A stretch of 64,000 nt of DNA from Rhynochetos jubatus. Its lineage: Eukaryota > Chordata > Aves > Eurypygiformes > Rhynochetidae. Position numbers and translations under genes: made by a program. Below the pieces are notes generated by a model, which was not told where the DNA came from, made no database searches, and saw only the letters and a program-made list of their open reading frames with translations. Shown here piece by piece: positions 1 through 12,455 of the stretch (position 1 is its first letter; every line of letters begins with the position of its first letter). The stretch lies in contig CM050690.1 of NCBI GenBank assembly GCA_027574665.1, positions 38,354,665-38,418,664 of the forward strand, in the 5' to 3' direction.

Positions 1-1090
1 TTATATTTCCCTCAGCCATCAACCTGATTAGAAACTGCTGTTCATAGCAGCTTTTAATTTCTAAAGGATAGAAAAGAAAACCCTTTTTTTGTTGGTTTTG
101 TTTTTTTATAGCCACCTCATGCCCCCATGTCCTCCCACCATGGCTCAGTCTGGCTTTTAACAGCCCCCAGTGCATTTCCAGAGATCAGAGCTCTATCAGC
201 CGTATTTGGTGAGGCGTTTTGTCACGCCTGTTGTGGAAGACAGACCTGTGAAACTTGGCCTGAAGCATATAGAACACCTGTGCCAGGGAAATAACGTTGA
301 GCTTTTAGCAAAACTGGCTGAATTCACTATAATGATTGCCTGACAAAACCCCCTGTGATACATTTGATGATAAAATGAAAGACGGGAGCATAACACACCT
401 GTTTGTTTGGAAAGGACAGAACTGAGTGGAATATCTTACTGACCTGCATCACTGTCTTTTTTATTATATCAGTATATCACAGGCTCCCCTGTGGCTAAGA
501 AGGAGTCAGGAGCAAGGTCCAATGCCCAGACCTTCCCATACAAAAGATGATATTTTATAATTTGAGCTATAGGAGTAATTAATTATTGGTAGAAGTATTT
601 CAACCAGGCTTCCTAAGTATGTTATCTGCATGGGTAGTGTAACTCTTCATGACATAACATCAAAATACATATTTTCTGGACCAAAGGAACATCTCTTTGG
701 AGAAAAAAAAAAAAAGTCAGCTCCTTTTAGGAGGCCAGAAAAGTCACAAAAAACCAACTATGAAAGGCAGTCTAAGATGGTCATAACAGGGCCTCAAAGA
801 GTCTTGCCCAAAACCAAGCTGAAACTGTGATCCCCTCAGCTAAAGGATGCTGCATAGCAGCAGCTTTCCCGAGTGTCTCTTGGACTGGAGGCAGGACAGT
901 TCACACAGGCCACCTGCGAACTTCACACTGCCGAGAAGTTGCCTACGCAGGCCCAAAGGACAAGGAGCGGAGCACTGTGCTGCTTCTTTTGTCATTTTCT
1001 GGAACCAGGAATTCAGCAGACAGGAAACAGGAGGGTTTTGCAATTTGTCCATATGGAAAAGAAGCAACCATTTGTACACTGGGATAAGTG
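1..1090. other. Unassigned AT-rich sequence left of the first CR1 fragment
   Basis: No gene or repeat is recognised here. The stretch holds a short A tract near 702-714 and several short open frames without family resemblance. An open frame on the plus strand runs from about 847 into the CR1 fragment that begins near 1091, but only the CR1 part is recognisable, so the frame is a chance join and not a fusion gene. Confidence 0.5.
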
Positions 1091-1427
1091 ATCCAGTACC
1101 TAAAGGAGCCTACAAGGAAGCTGGGGGGGGACTTTTTACAAGGGCCTGTAGTGACAGGACAAGGGGTAATGGGTTTAAATTGAAAGTGGGGAGATTTAGA
1201 TTGGACATCAGGAAGAAATTCTTCCTGGAGAGGGTGGTGAGGCACTGGCACAGGTTGCCCAGAGAAGCTGTGGGTGCCCCATCCCTGGAAGTGTTCAAGG
1301 CCAGGCTGGATGAGCCTTTGAGCAACCTGGTCTAGTGGAGGGTGTCCCTGTCCATGGCAGGGGGGTTGGCACTAGATGGTCTTTAAGGTCCATCCCTTCC
1401 AACCTAAATAATTCCATGATTCTATGA
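1091..1427 (+). mobile_element. CR1 LINE, 5'-truncated 3' end
   Basis: This is the last ~340 bp of a CR1 non-LTR retrotransposon. The plus-strand frame reads the C-terminal end of the CR1 ORF2 protein, with recognisable pieces such as RTRGNGFKL, RHWHRLPREAV and [12 protein letters not shown], and then stops. The 3' untranslated part carries the standard block about the called gene's end (a 'ggtctttaaggtcc' type stretch) and terminates in ATTCCATG/ATTCTATG octamers near 1411-1427, the CR1 hallmark. Endonuclease and most of the reverse transcriptase are absent, so it cannot move by itself. 5' truncation is normal for CR1. It resembles the copies at 12.1 and 35.2 kb more than those at 17.9 and 59.9 kb, suggesting one subfamily. 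Confidence 0.93.
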
Positions 1428-4400
1428 GATTGGGCAGCTGTGGAGAGGCCAGAGTATCTGTCCTGCATACAGGCTAAATTATTGCCCCAGGTTACTGGAG
1501 ATCTTTATCTACTCCCCTTTAAAAAGACTGTAGATTTTTATGACTAAACCCTTGAGAAAAATGTGGAAGCTGAAGCAGGGAAAGGTCTGAGTCTTTTCTT
1601 AGTTAATTTGTGTAAGAGGAAAGGCGAGTTACTATGGCACGTGTCCAGCTTTGCAGGGGTGAAGAATTGTTCTGGTCAAACTGTCCCACAGGGTGCCACC
1701 TGCAACCACCAGCAGTGAGTGTGGTGGTTGAGGCTTTTGATGTAACCCAGAAGAGGCGGAAGCAGGACCTGGTCCCACCTGAAAATCCAAGCGCTCAGGA
1801 GCAATGAAGATGACCTGTGCCACCTTAAAAATCATTTAGTCATTTGCATATTTACTGTATAGTCCCATTAGAAAGTTGCCTATAAATAATTTGAGAGCTG
1901 TGGGTGTTTTGGCAATGAAAAGGAAACCCGAAAATTCTTGAAGACACCCAGGGCAAAGGAAGAAGTTCCCAGGAGTACTTGATGACTATTGCTGCTTGGT
2001 TCTTTCCCTTAAGGGGGACAAATGTGACACACTGGAAAATGTTTACAAGCATGTTGCATGCCCCTGTATCAGATCTGTGTTGTTTGAAAAAACAATCAAG
2101 AAAGACAAACAACAACCATATTCAGTTTAAATCAACATGAACAGGTAAGCTTTACCGCCTTAGATGTGTGCCAATAGTGGGGGAAGAGACAGAGAAAGAA
2201 AGGAAAAAGGAAGGAAGAATGAAAACATTGAAAAAAGCTTGTATTAAGAAAGGAAGAATCTTGTATGACAAAAACAGGGTGATCAGTGCATGTAAACAGT
2301 TTGACAGACTTGAAAACTACACAGGAAAGGGCAAAGCATTAGTGCCATTTCCACACATAGATAGAATCAAGCCCTGTCCTGACAGAGAATTAGACATCCT
2401 TTAGCTAACACGGTGCTTAAACAGGAGCTGACACCAACTAGACTACAGAGATGCCCCGTGCGGGAAAAGTGTAACCTGAGGCTTTATTCTGGGCCAGGGA
2501 CTTGCTGTTTCTCTAACAAGTGTGGGCAGGAAGATGTTTCTAGTGACATCAGCGAGACCCCTGCTCTGACACAGAACTGACTACACTAACACTTAGCTTT
2601 TGCAGACTGTAGCTAGAGGAATATATACTCGGCTGACAAACAGTTCATTCTCTTTCTTGTCGTAAGTATTTAGAAGACAGAGAAAGCATTGTGTATATGC
2701 AACACGATCCGTCAGTCTTGAGAAATGCTACTGTTCTCACAAGGCCAAGAGTGTTTAGAGAACTGTGTTTGTATTCTTACACCCTTTGTACACACGTGAC
2801 GTTTCCTGCTTTTGCAATGTAACAGCAGTATGAGGAAGTATTGAGAGCACTGCAAGAAAAGTAGTCTCCTCACACTACCTCAGAACTCAAGAAAACTTCA
2901 TGCTAAAAAGGCGTGAGTGCGAAAAGTGAATAAACTTGAAAATTGTAGTGACAGAACAAGTTACTTTTTTCCATAGAAAATGTTACCAATAATTTATAAA
3001 CAGCATACATTGAAATGAAAGACACATGGTTGCCCTCCTCCTTCTCACTCCCTGCCCCCTCGCCATCCAGCAGCCAACTAGCGCAGTGTCCCAGGACTCA
3101 ACCAGGAACTCGGAGCAGGGTCACATAGAGCACCACACTGCACAGAGATATTTCTTTAGTTTCCTTGTCTCCAGACTCTCTTATTCCCCTACTCATCAGC
3201 CATGCAGGAAGTGGGAGAGAAGTCAGTATTGCAGTAACAAAAATACACCAGGCATCAACTAACCACTGATCATGCCAGAAAGCTGGTAACAGGAGAGGTA
3301 GCTGAAGCAGAAGACTGTCAAGTGCCTTTACAAAGGACCACGCTAGGTGCCTGAGAAGGAAGCTAAAAATGAGGCGGATTTGCTCGACGGCATGTGTGGA
3401 AGGGAGCTCTTCCCTCTTACAGTGCAGCTGTGCACAACAGGACTGCACACCCTGCCTGGAGAGCCACTGCTCTGGTACACGGGAATTACTGCAAGACCAG
3501 CACCACAAGGGCAGCTTTGCTGTACCCTGCTTTGCTGTATTCATGCAGCAAAGTTGGCAAAACGAGGCTGCTCCTGTGCCTTTTTGCCCTCACATTATTT
3601 TGATGTGAAGCCACACACACAACTACTCAGTTTAAAACTATAATAGATTATCTCATTTTTGTTATCTGTGCAGGTTTTAAAAGTGCGAGTTTTTCCTTTT
3701 CCTTGCATGTGAAACCATAACCCTCGCATTTCCAGGGTTTCCAGCTCCTCTACCAGCCTGATTCCTTTTGTTCAAGTTAAAGGGAATCACTGGGCTCTTT
3801 GAAATCTTTTCTCCCTTAGGAGGAAGAAAGGCTTTACCCAAAACACATATTTTTATGTATTTCCAATCTTAACAAGAGTGCTACTCTGAAAGCTGATTTT
3901 GAAAGCAGCACATTGATTTCTTTGCTCCCTCCAGGTGTGTCAGCAGAATTTGGGGCTGGAAACAGAGGCATGTGCTCCAAGAGCGTGAGAGCCCTGCCTC
4001 AGCTGGCCCATGGGGATGGCAAGGAGCAAAGCCACGGACATACATACCATTTTAACACAGAGGAAACAGAAGGTTTTCTCCTCTTCATGCAGTAACTCCC
4101 ATATTGTTTGAAAAAAGCGAATCAACTGAGTTACCTGATAATACTATAATGTTCTCTCTCGAAATACGGATTTTAATATGTCACTGACCTCCGGCGTGCT
4201 GGGCATTACTCAGCACTTACATATCAGTGTCATTCACAACTTAATGGGCACAACCAGCTGCATGCAGAACACAGCACAAACCCTCCCAGTGCTGCTACTT
4301 CTCGTTAATACCAGTAACGTGCTCTTACATGGAGCTACTGTTGTCGTTTCCAGACACCCTTCTCTCTAGCAGGAGGTAGCAGGAACAGGAGACATCCTAA

Positions 4401-5629
4401 GATGTTCCTTAAAAATCACCACAAGCTCTTGGAAAACTTTTAGTTTCAGGTCAGATAATATTTATTCTGTGAAAAGACACATCAGACATATAACCAAAAT
4501 AAAGTGATTCAGGTCTTTCTGCCAGGTAATACATTTACTTTGTCTTGTACACTTGGTGATTTGAATGGAAAGATTATACAGAAAATGCCATAGATTCAGT
4601 GGATTTTCTGCATTTATATGAATAATGTGATCATCCCCAATTGCAGATTAGTTAGTATTAAAAATATAATGTAAGAACCCTAATGGGTTGGGGCACAAGT
4701 CAGATGATTGCTGAATAAGGTGATTTATAATAGGCAGTTCCAAAAATATCAATTCCAGTATGTCCCTTTGAGATATCTGAAGCATTTCTTGGTCAGAGTT
4801 AAAACACTGACTTGAGCAAATACAGTGCTTTCTGTGGCCCTGGCTTTTTATTCATGCTGCCGAATAATTGCATTTTTGATACTTATTTTTAAAAATCAAC
4901 CATAATGTAAAGCTATTCCATAAAAGCCCATCTTTCACATATCACCTTGAAAACATCTTTTGTCTCAGATAATACAGCATCTGGCAAACAAAGTAATATC
5001 GGAAATACATTTTTTTTATTTATATCTTATTAAGAATAGGTAAGTTGTTCTTTAAATTACCTGAAGTTTTCTCTATCTGAGCCATACTTAGGACGTAGAA
5101 AACGTTCAGGTTTCTCTTAATCCCGTTTGATTTGCAAGCATAATATTAGCATTTTTCAACCCCTGTATTCACTTAACAGTCATCTGGGGTTTTTGTTTAG
5201 ACTAAAAATTTCATAAAATACTTTTGTTTTGAGCACAAAACACATTTTCCTCCTGAGTTCAAGGAACACAATCCTTTGAGTAGTTTGTAATAGATCAGTT
5301 TTGACTGATGTGAAATTATGAATGCAACACTGGGGGGGGGGGGAGGAAGAAGCTCTTTTCTAGAAATATCTCTGTGTAAATATAATTCTTGGCTCAGCAG
5401 GGTATTGTTTTTTAAACTAATAACCACTGGAAGAGTAAGTAATGCAAACTCCTAACACTGATTATGTGACCATCACACTTTTTAAAAAAACTCTTTCCAC
5501 CTGTAGAAATAGCCTTTTGGAGGCCTGATGGGAAAAAGCCCTCAACTGTATATCTTGATAGACGTGATTTGGGCATCAGGCACAGCTTTGCTTTCACTGA
5601 AGTAAAGAGCTGCTCACCTGTTGTACTAA
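1428..5629. other. AT-rich sequence without recognisable genes
   Basis: No exon or known repeat is supported. A polypurine tract (A and G only for most of 2178-2222) and a run of 12 G at 5332-5343 are the main low-complexity features. A minus-strand open frame at 3098-3544 (148 codons) has no family resemblance and an unremarkable composition; it is treated as a chance frame. Confidence 0.5.
2178..2222. repeat. Polypurine tract
   Basis: About 45 bases that are almost entirely A and G on the plus strand, with GAAAGAAAGG/GGAAGGAAG-like units. Such tracts can adopt triplex DNA and often mutate by slippage. No gene context is visible. Confidence 0.7.
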
Positions 5630-6775
5630 CTTGGTACCTACCGAGCTAGGTGACCGTGAGATGGTGGAGTTCAGCCTCCTGAGGGCAGCAACGAGGGTAA
5701 AAAGCAAGACCACAACCTGCAATTTCAGGAGAGCAGACTCTGGCCTCTTCAAAGATCTGCTTGGAAGAGTCCCTTGGGGTGAGGCCCTGGAAAGAAGAAG
5801 GGTCCTGAAAACCAAAACAGGTTAATATTCAATATCACCTCCTCCATGCTCGAGAGAGGTCAATCCCAACAACTAGCAAGTCAGGCAAAAAAGCCAGGTG
5901 ACCTGCATGGATGAACAACTAGCTCCTGGCCAAATTCAGACACAGAAAGGAAGCCTACAGAAGGTGGAAACAAAGACAAGTAGCTTTGGAGGAGTACAGG
6001 AACATTGTCCAAACATCCAGGGAGGAAGTTAGGAAAGCTAAAGCACAAATGGAATTCAATCTGACCAGGATATCAAATGATAACAAGAAGGTCTTCTATA
6101 AGCACATAGATGACAAAAAGACTAGGGAAAATGTGGGCTCATTGCTCAGTGAGATAGGGGACCTGGTTATGCAGGACATGGAAAAGGCTTAAGTAATGAA
6201 GGCCTTCTTTGCCTAAGTCTTTACTAGTGAGGCTGGGCTTCAGGAATCGCAGGCCCCAGAGACCATAGTCAAAGTCCGGAGCAAGGGAGATGGGCCCTTG
6301 GTGGGACTGGATTTGAATCAAATCAGGGAATACTTAGGCAAAGTGGACTTACCATGTGCAACTGGGAAAAGTGTCTGGCGACCGACGCCTGGAAGAGCTG
6401 GGACTGTTCAGCTTAGAGAAGAGAAAGCTGGCGGGGGAATCTCATCAATGTACCTGAAGAGAGGGTGGAAAGAAGATGGACCATCACTCTTTTCAGCGAT
6501 GTCCAGTGACAGGCCAAGAGGCTATGACAAACTGAAACACAGGAAACTCCTTCTGAACATCAGGAAACAGTTTTTCATTGTGAGTGTGACTGAGCACTGG
6601 CGCAGGTTGCCCAAGGAGGCTATGGAGTCTCCATCCTAGGAGATATGCAAAACCTATCTGGATGTGGTCCTGGGCAACAGTCTCTAGGTGTCCCTGCTCA
6701 GAGAGGGGACTTGGCCCAGATGACCTCCAGAGATCCCTTCCAGTGTCAACCAGTTGGTGATTCTGTGAAATACAA
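5630..6775 (+). mobile_element. CR1 LINE, internally deleted copy
   Basis: The first part (about 5640-6350) encodes the region between endonuclease and reverse transcriptase of CR1 ORF2. Pieces such as FRRADSGLFKDLLGRVPW, the W-K-Q/R-Q-V segment near 5965, [12 protein letters not shown] and NKKVFYKHI are characteristic of that linker. Around 6350-6380 the sequence jumps to the extreme C-terminus and 3' UTR ([14 protein letters not shown], then RLPKEAMESPS), ending near 6775 with a GATTCTGTG tail. The catalytic reverse transcriptase domain is therefore missing. Frameshifts and stops break the frame at several places, for example TAA at about 6190. Either an internal deletion happened in this copy or two fragments of one subfamily lie next to each other; same order and strand favour deletion. 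Confidence 0.9.
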
Positions 6776-7714
6776 TGCATAGGTTGGAATCTCCTCCCAA
6801 CCTATTCAAATGTTCTTGGTTACAAGACCAAAATAGAACTCAGGTCTCCCATGAGACGGTGCTTCCCGCCCAGCCTGGAAAGGCAGAAAGGAATTTTCTC
6901 AGGCTTTGTTGGTACTTTTGCTTCTCAGCTAAAACAAAAAAGTACAGTGACATGACTGATAATAAAAAGTCCAAATGAAAAATAAAGATAAAAATATTAG
7001 CATATCAATGCAGATCTAAATAAGGCTAGGCTGCAAATTTATACGGATTTGTGTCTTAACTACGGCAGCCCTTTCTCCCCATTTCTGAACGGTCTGAGCC
7101 ATGAAGACACAGTGCTTTCCCCAAGAAAAGTGATGAAGCAGATGGCGTCATGCGTCGGTTTTTGAGGGTGATCTAGGGTCTTCTGTGGTTTGCACTCTAC
7201 AAAGTAGAATACATTTATCTATTACCAGGGGATTTGTAATTGCAAGCTGCACACAGGAATAAACCATCAGATCAGAAATACTGTTGAGCTAATGGGGATT
7301 AATGACACAATAAAATCAGTTATGTTAATTTCATGGCATTCGAAAACTTCAAGAATGGTTTGAACATTTTACAGCAGAAAGGCTGATAAGCACATGAAAG
7401 TGTTAAAAATAGTGCCAAACAAGGGGGGATTTAATTGATAAGCAGTAAAGAGGATGACCACCTTTTCGTGTACACTTGCATTTAGGAAAAAACAACTCTT
7501 TTTTCTTACTCTATACATACCGCTTTCATGAGGCAGAATTTTAATTGGAACTTATGGCCTAACATATTTCCTTCTTTTTCCTTATTTTGCTTATTCAGAT
7601 TATGACATAAGCAAGTATAAAATTCTTCCCTAGATAAGATATCACAGAAGCCATTAAGATCAGCAAATTCCTTAGGCAGATATATTCTGACTCCATTAAT
7701 ATTCTAGAGTGAAG

Positions 7715-7722
7715 TGACGTCA
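7715..7722. promoter_or_regulatory. Perfect CRE palindrome
   Basis: The octamer TGACGTCA is the full CREB/ATF site. It lies in AT-rich sequence next to ATTAAATT and TAAT cores and 18 kb from the CpG island, so if functional it would be distal. An isolated octamer is expected about once per 65 kb by chance. Confidence 0.3.
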
Positions 7723-8036
7723 ATTAAATTCCATTTTTATTTGGTCTGTGTGATAAGCTATGAGATAAGGACTCAGTGGGAAATGTGGAAAAACTTTATA
7801 TTCACCTCCATGTACACAGTTTTACTCTTTGGTTAACGGGCCAGCACTGGTTGCTGTTTCTGGTTTTTTAAATAGTTCATGTTTGTGACAAACAACTGTC
7901 CTTTTGAAAAAGGCAAGGCAAAATTCTCCACAACCTAAGCAGAAAATATCACTCCCCTTTCTCCCATGACTTCTCTGTGTCCTCCCCTTCCCAGATATAA
8001 ACTACAGATAAAATACAAAGTAACATCACGTTGAGT

Positions 8037-8090
8037 GTGGGGGGTGAGGGTGGTGTGGGTGGTGTGTGTGTGAGGTGGGGGAGGGATGGG
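8037..8090 (+). repeat. GT/G-rich low-complexity tract
   Basis: A run of six G, then GGG triplets separated by GT-rich spacers, then GGGGG, GGG and GGG. The plus strand has at least five G runs of three or more and could fold into a G-quadruplex, although one spacer is long. The complementary strand reads as a CA/CCC-rich tract. Confidence 0.65.
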
Positions 8091-8511
8091 AATTGTTTCC
8101 CAGGGAACCCCCTCTTTCCATACGTAGCAAGTGTACCTACAAAACAACGTTTGGAAAGTGCTGTATTTTAAGTTATAAAGTACAGAGTTATTCTTTGTGG
8201 CATTTTAACAGATATCAGTGATATGTTGTATTTGCTTCACGTTAGTGATATTTTAGGTGCAACACCTAAGAAAAAGAGGGATAGAAATACTTACCGTGCT
8301 TCCTAAACGTGTATCGTGCTCTTTGCTCGAAGATCTCAAGCTGTGATGAAGCAGAAGGGCATGCAGGCAACAGATGGACTATTTCCTGAAATTGCCACAA
8401 TGCCCAAAGAAAGAAGGGCATGGGCCATCATTCCTCCTAAACCACCCATGGCACAGGCGTGGCCGCACTGCAGCCCCCATGGGAGGCAGTCAGGCAACTA
8501 CCCCGGTGTTT

Positions 8512-9279
8512 TGCCAGTTGGCGGGGTTGACAGAAAGGACACAGACACTGGTAAAGGACACAGGCCATGTTAAAGTTAAAAAGAGAAACTTATTTTACTC
8601 TAGTCTAAAACAGCAGACAGTATACGCAAGGTAATGCACCTACTCATTACTAGACAGTTAGCAATAGTGGTTAAGAAAGATACATCACCAATTGCCCTAA
8701 TACTTTACCATCATCCAGATCGGCACATCAGCTGGGGAGCCCCGGTATGGGGAAGGATCTGGAGAACCGGTCCCAGCAATTGGGAAGTCCTACGCAGTGC
8801 ATCCACTTATGGGTGAGGCTCCAACTTCACTGTGAGAGGGTCCTGCTTTTATACAGTTTAACAAGCAAATTATGTACAAAAAGTATGGAAACATCTGGCA
8901 TTCCCCTCCGCTGGAACCCAAAGGGGTGTCTATATCTATTTGGCTTTGACCACATACTTCCAGACAAGGCCAGACATCTGTCTGTGTGACCTTGACGATC
9001 TGCCCCTAATCAGGTATTTCATCCTACTAATGATTATATTTTATCTAAGCTACGCCTCTCACTAATGATTGTACATATTTCACTAATGATCAGTGGATAT
9101 TCCCATAGTGATATTTCATGGTCATACGATGTTGGTCAGGAAATTCACTCAGAAGTCAACTTTGGTTTGAGGCCTATGATTCAGGCCTTTTTGTATCACC
9201 TATCTCATCCTCAATGCTCCTCAAACACCCCTGGCAATCCAACCCAGCTAAATGCTGCATTGGCTGCGAGCCCCCCACA
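8512..9279 (-). mobile_element. Probable endogenous retrovirus LTR, antisense
   Basis: Read on the minus strand, a purine tract (9295-9280) resembling a retroviral polypurine tract is followed directly by TGTGGGGGG, a plausible LTR start. A TATA-like TATAAAAGC element lies at about 8853-8845, roughly 430 bp into the LTR as expected for a U3 promoter, and an A-rich AAATAAG stretch lies near the R/U5 region at about 8590. The proposed 3' end at 8512 gives TG...CA termini and a length of 768 bp. Three CACTAATGAT-type direct repeats (about 9022, 9060, 9080) fall in the U3 half. I do not recognise the family, and no target-site duplication is expected if only the right LTR with a piece of internal DNA remains. 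It could also be a decayed LTR with different ends. Confidence 0.55.
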
Positions 9280-9295
9280 CTCCCCTTTCTCTCTG

Positions 9296-12101
9296 AGAAA
9301 TTATTTTTTTATTGTGACTGAGCTGAATGTGTTGTTCTCACCACTCTGTAAAAGATTCACTGTCTGTCTGATGGGGAGGACGAAAGGGGGAAGTAACAGC
9401 CTTTTCTGACCCACTGCTGGTTGAAAGCACCCCTGAACCTCAATCAGTGATTGTTAGGGAAGAAGATCTAGAGAAAGCCCAAGAAGTTTTGGGTTTGTTC
9501 GTTCTAAAGCCAGTGAAATAGTCTGGTTTTCCCATCAATTTCAGAATCTGAGAGCAATCTAGGAGTCTGCTCAATAAGCTGACAAGCGTGGGAGCTAGAG
9601 CCACTGCTGGAGTTTAATAATATTCACATGAGAATTCACCGGAACCTGGCGACTTGCCACCATACATCTGCTTGTTTATTTTATTTATCTTTTTTCCATA
9701 TTCAAAGGTTTGTCAGAGATTAATAAAAGTTACCCAGCTCCTATTTTGTTTTCTAGTTTTTTTCATAGCAATACTGTAAATGCCAGTTAAAAAGAAACTG
9801 TGGAAAAAAGCTTATGCCAATTTTTTTTCCTTCCTTGAGACTGTCCTGAAACCCATCTGTTCTGGGAAGTGCTCCACCTGTGAGCAGATGTCTCCCCGGC
9901 TTGTGCTTTATTTGTTTGTGTGACTTAAATTGGAAGGGCAGCAGCTCTGCTAACCACTTAGTATGTTCCCTTTACCGGAGATGGCTGTGTTAACACTAAT
10001 AGCACTACCAGTACTGTCTTGTTTTGCGTCAGAGAGAGGATGGCAACATGCTCCAGAACTGCCAAACAGCCTGCTCCACCATGCTCCTTGTAATGTGACA
10101 TTCCAGAAATCCAATTGCAGCCAGCATGGTCCTGTAATGACAGTGGTGAGCAGCTGTCATGACACCAGTGATGGCAGTGACAGTATCTGAGGTATTTTTC
10201 TTTATCTGTAACAGAAAGCAGTAGCAATTAATTTGGCAGTTTCTTACTCATCGGGTTCTGTTTAAGTTATCCCCACAGCTTATTCAGGCAGGGCAATGGT
10301 GTCAATTGCACTGTTTGCTCAACACATGAGGTAGCTTAGTAATTAGAAAATAGGGAAAAAAGTCACAAGGGACTAAGTCCTGTGCTTGTTGGAGGAAAAG
10401 AAAAAACCCTACTGGGTGTAATGGAGGAGGATAAAGTCTGTGGAATGCAACCTACAACTTTGAAACAAACGCATTGTAGTAGGCACTCAGCTGTTTCTCC
10501 TCAGACCTGAATGCTTTATATACATCAGAATTATTTTCAGCAATGTGACAGCGGAAAATATCAAGCATTTTGCTTTGATTGTAATGTTGGATTTTATTTT
10601 TTTTTAACATCAATAGCACTTGTTAGCAAAATCTGTATGATTTTCTAGTAGTTTGGTTATGGCTTTGATCATGGCATCGTCTAATGAATCATTATATTTT
10701 CTTTCACTGTGTTTCCTATGGCACACAGGAAAAAGAACAGCCAATCTGAGATGGCAACAGATTCTTAACAGAAAATATCCAGTGTTTAAATCAAATAATT
10801 GATTAAATGTAACATTTTTAATGATGGAGGAATACTATATCAAAGTGTGAAGCAGTATCCTGACAGGTATACCCAAAGCATGTATTCTGTATATGGAAGT
10901 GGGTAAAGAACATAGTCGGCAGTTTACGAGATTTATCAGGGTTATCACTCTGTCAGATTTTCAGACTCAAACAGATTTCCCATTAGATAAGGCAAACAAT
11001 TTCACTCTGTGATAACTACATTAAATCCTTAATTACAGAGTGACACTGTAGACAATTCAATGTAATTGCAGAACACTTTGCAGCAGCAAGACAGGTCTCT
11101 GCTGACAGCAACTAAGGAAGCTGTAACTGTCACTTACTGTTGCATAAACCTGTTAAGAATAGTACTTGATTCCCAACAAGCTATTCAACCTTTGGATATT
11201 GACTGTCTGCTGCAGACAGGATGTTTCCTCTGCAAAGGAAAGGGGTAGTTGTGCATCATGCTCTTGGAATGGTTGTGAACTGGAAGGGTTGTAACAGCTT
11301 TACAGATTTCAGGCCAACTGGATTATGTTTTGAGAAATCCTGATATGTTCCGTCCATTCCCATCATGCCACTGTGGCTCTCAGTGACCACACAGCTACTG
11401 GGGGTATGGTGGTACTACTTGAGAAACACACTTTTCTACAACTATACACACCCCTTCTGTATTAGTCAAGGCTTGCCTGGGGGAGGTACAAGCACCTTGT
11501 GCTACTTTCAGGCACAGGCTTTTTCTGCTTGTCATTTTAACCAAGAAAGCCTCATGTCTTCAGAAGCAGTAACAGCATTGGGGCAGCATCATCTGCCCCT
11601 TTTAAGCCTTGATGGAGTGCTGCTTCCTTGCACTGGGGTTTAGGCTGTTGAGCAGCCTCTCTTGCACCCTCTAGCCCAGGCTACTGCCTGTGTTCCCCAG
11701 CAGGCAGGTGCTGTTTTAGGAATACTGGGTACACATAGTCACAGGTTAACAGGCTTCCATGTCAGCCTTCTTGATCCCAGCAAGAACAAACTTCTGAGCA
11801 TGCAGATGTGTGGCATCCCAACTACGCCCACACCTTGTTTCTCCTGCACACTTCCCCCCTAGCTCTGTGTATAGTGACACATAAGACAGAAGTGCTGGGG
11901 GGGATTTTGCATGGACTTTGTATCCCAGAGGAACACCTGCTGCTCTGCTTGTAGAGCTCCAGTGCTTGCCATGCACAATTTCCTGTGCCGTTTATTCCTA
12001 TAATTTATTGCACAAATCTTGTTCTTACACACGCATGTAAGAAACCATGGCGGGGAGAGGAGCAGAAATCTCACCTCAGGCACCCAAGCACTGCAAACTG
12101 A
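9296..12101. other. AT-rich non-coding sequence
   Basis: No exon or known repeat is recognised. The part from about 10900 to 11100 is dense in short paired motifs: GTTATCAC at 10941-10948 and its inverse GTGATAAC at 11009-11016, with TCACTCTGT repeated at 10945 and 11002. 11365-11870 is more GC-rich than its surroundings and holds open frames on both strands without family resemblance. Confidence 0.45.
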
Positions 12102-12455
12102 AATCATGGAATCATGGAATGGTTTGGGTTGGAAGGGACCTTAAAGACCATCTAGTTCCAACCCCCCTGCCATGGGCAGGGACACCCTCCACTAGACCAG
12201 GTTGCTCAAAGGCTCATCCAGCCTGGCCTTGAACACTTCCAGGGATGGGGCAGCCACAGCTTCTCTGGGCAACCTGTGCCAGAGCCTCACCACCCTCTCC
12301 ATGAAGAATGTCTTCCTGATATCTAATCTAAATCTTCCTGCTTTCAGTTTAAACCCATTACCCCTTGTCCTGTCCCTACAGGCCCTTGTAAAAAGTCCCA
12401 CCCCAGTTTCTTGTAGGCCCCTTCAGGTACTGGAAGGTGCTATAAGGTCTCCAAT
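12102..12455 (-). mobile_element. CR1 LINE, 5'-truncated 3' end, antisense
   Basis: Same kind of CR1 3' terminus as at 1.1 kb but on the minus strand. The tail octamers are at 12102-12120 (ATCATGGA repeated), followed by the 3' UTR and by the C-terminal ORF2 codons (minus strand: [43 protein letters not shown]). Similarity fades at about 12455, where typical copies continue into the [10 protein letters not shown] segment. Truncated, non-autonomous. Confidence 0.93.

Larger units (their letters stand above)
6776..8511. other. AT-rich non-coding stretch with enhancer-like motif content
   Basis: No coding sequence is seen. Between about 7200 and 7800 there are several TAAT/ATTA homeodomain-type cores, GATAA motifs and a perfect palindromic CRE (TGACGTCA, 7715-7722). 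A GT-rich stretch with G runs lies at 8037-8090. These could belong to a distal regulatory element, but motif content alone does not prove it. Confidence 0.4.

Noticed and set aside
847..1335. 162-codon plus-strand open frame
   Set aside because: Its second half is CR1 ORF2 C-terminus and its first half has no family resemblance; it is a chance read-through into a repeat.
3098..3544. 148-codon minus-strand open frame
   Set aside because: No domain, no splice context, C/L/S/W-rich composition of a chance frame, and other frames are open on the opposite strand in the same place.
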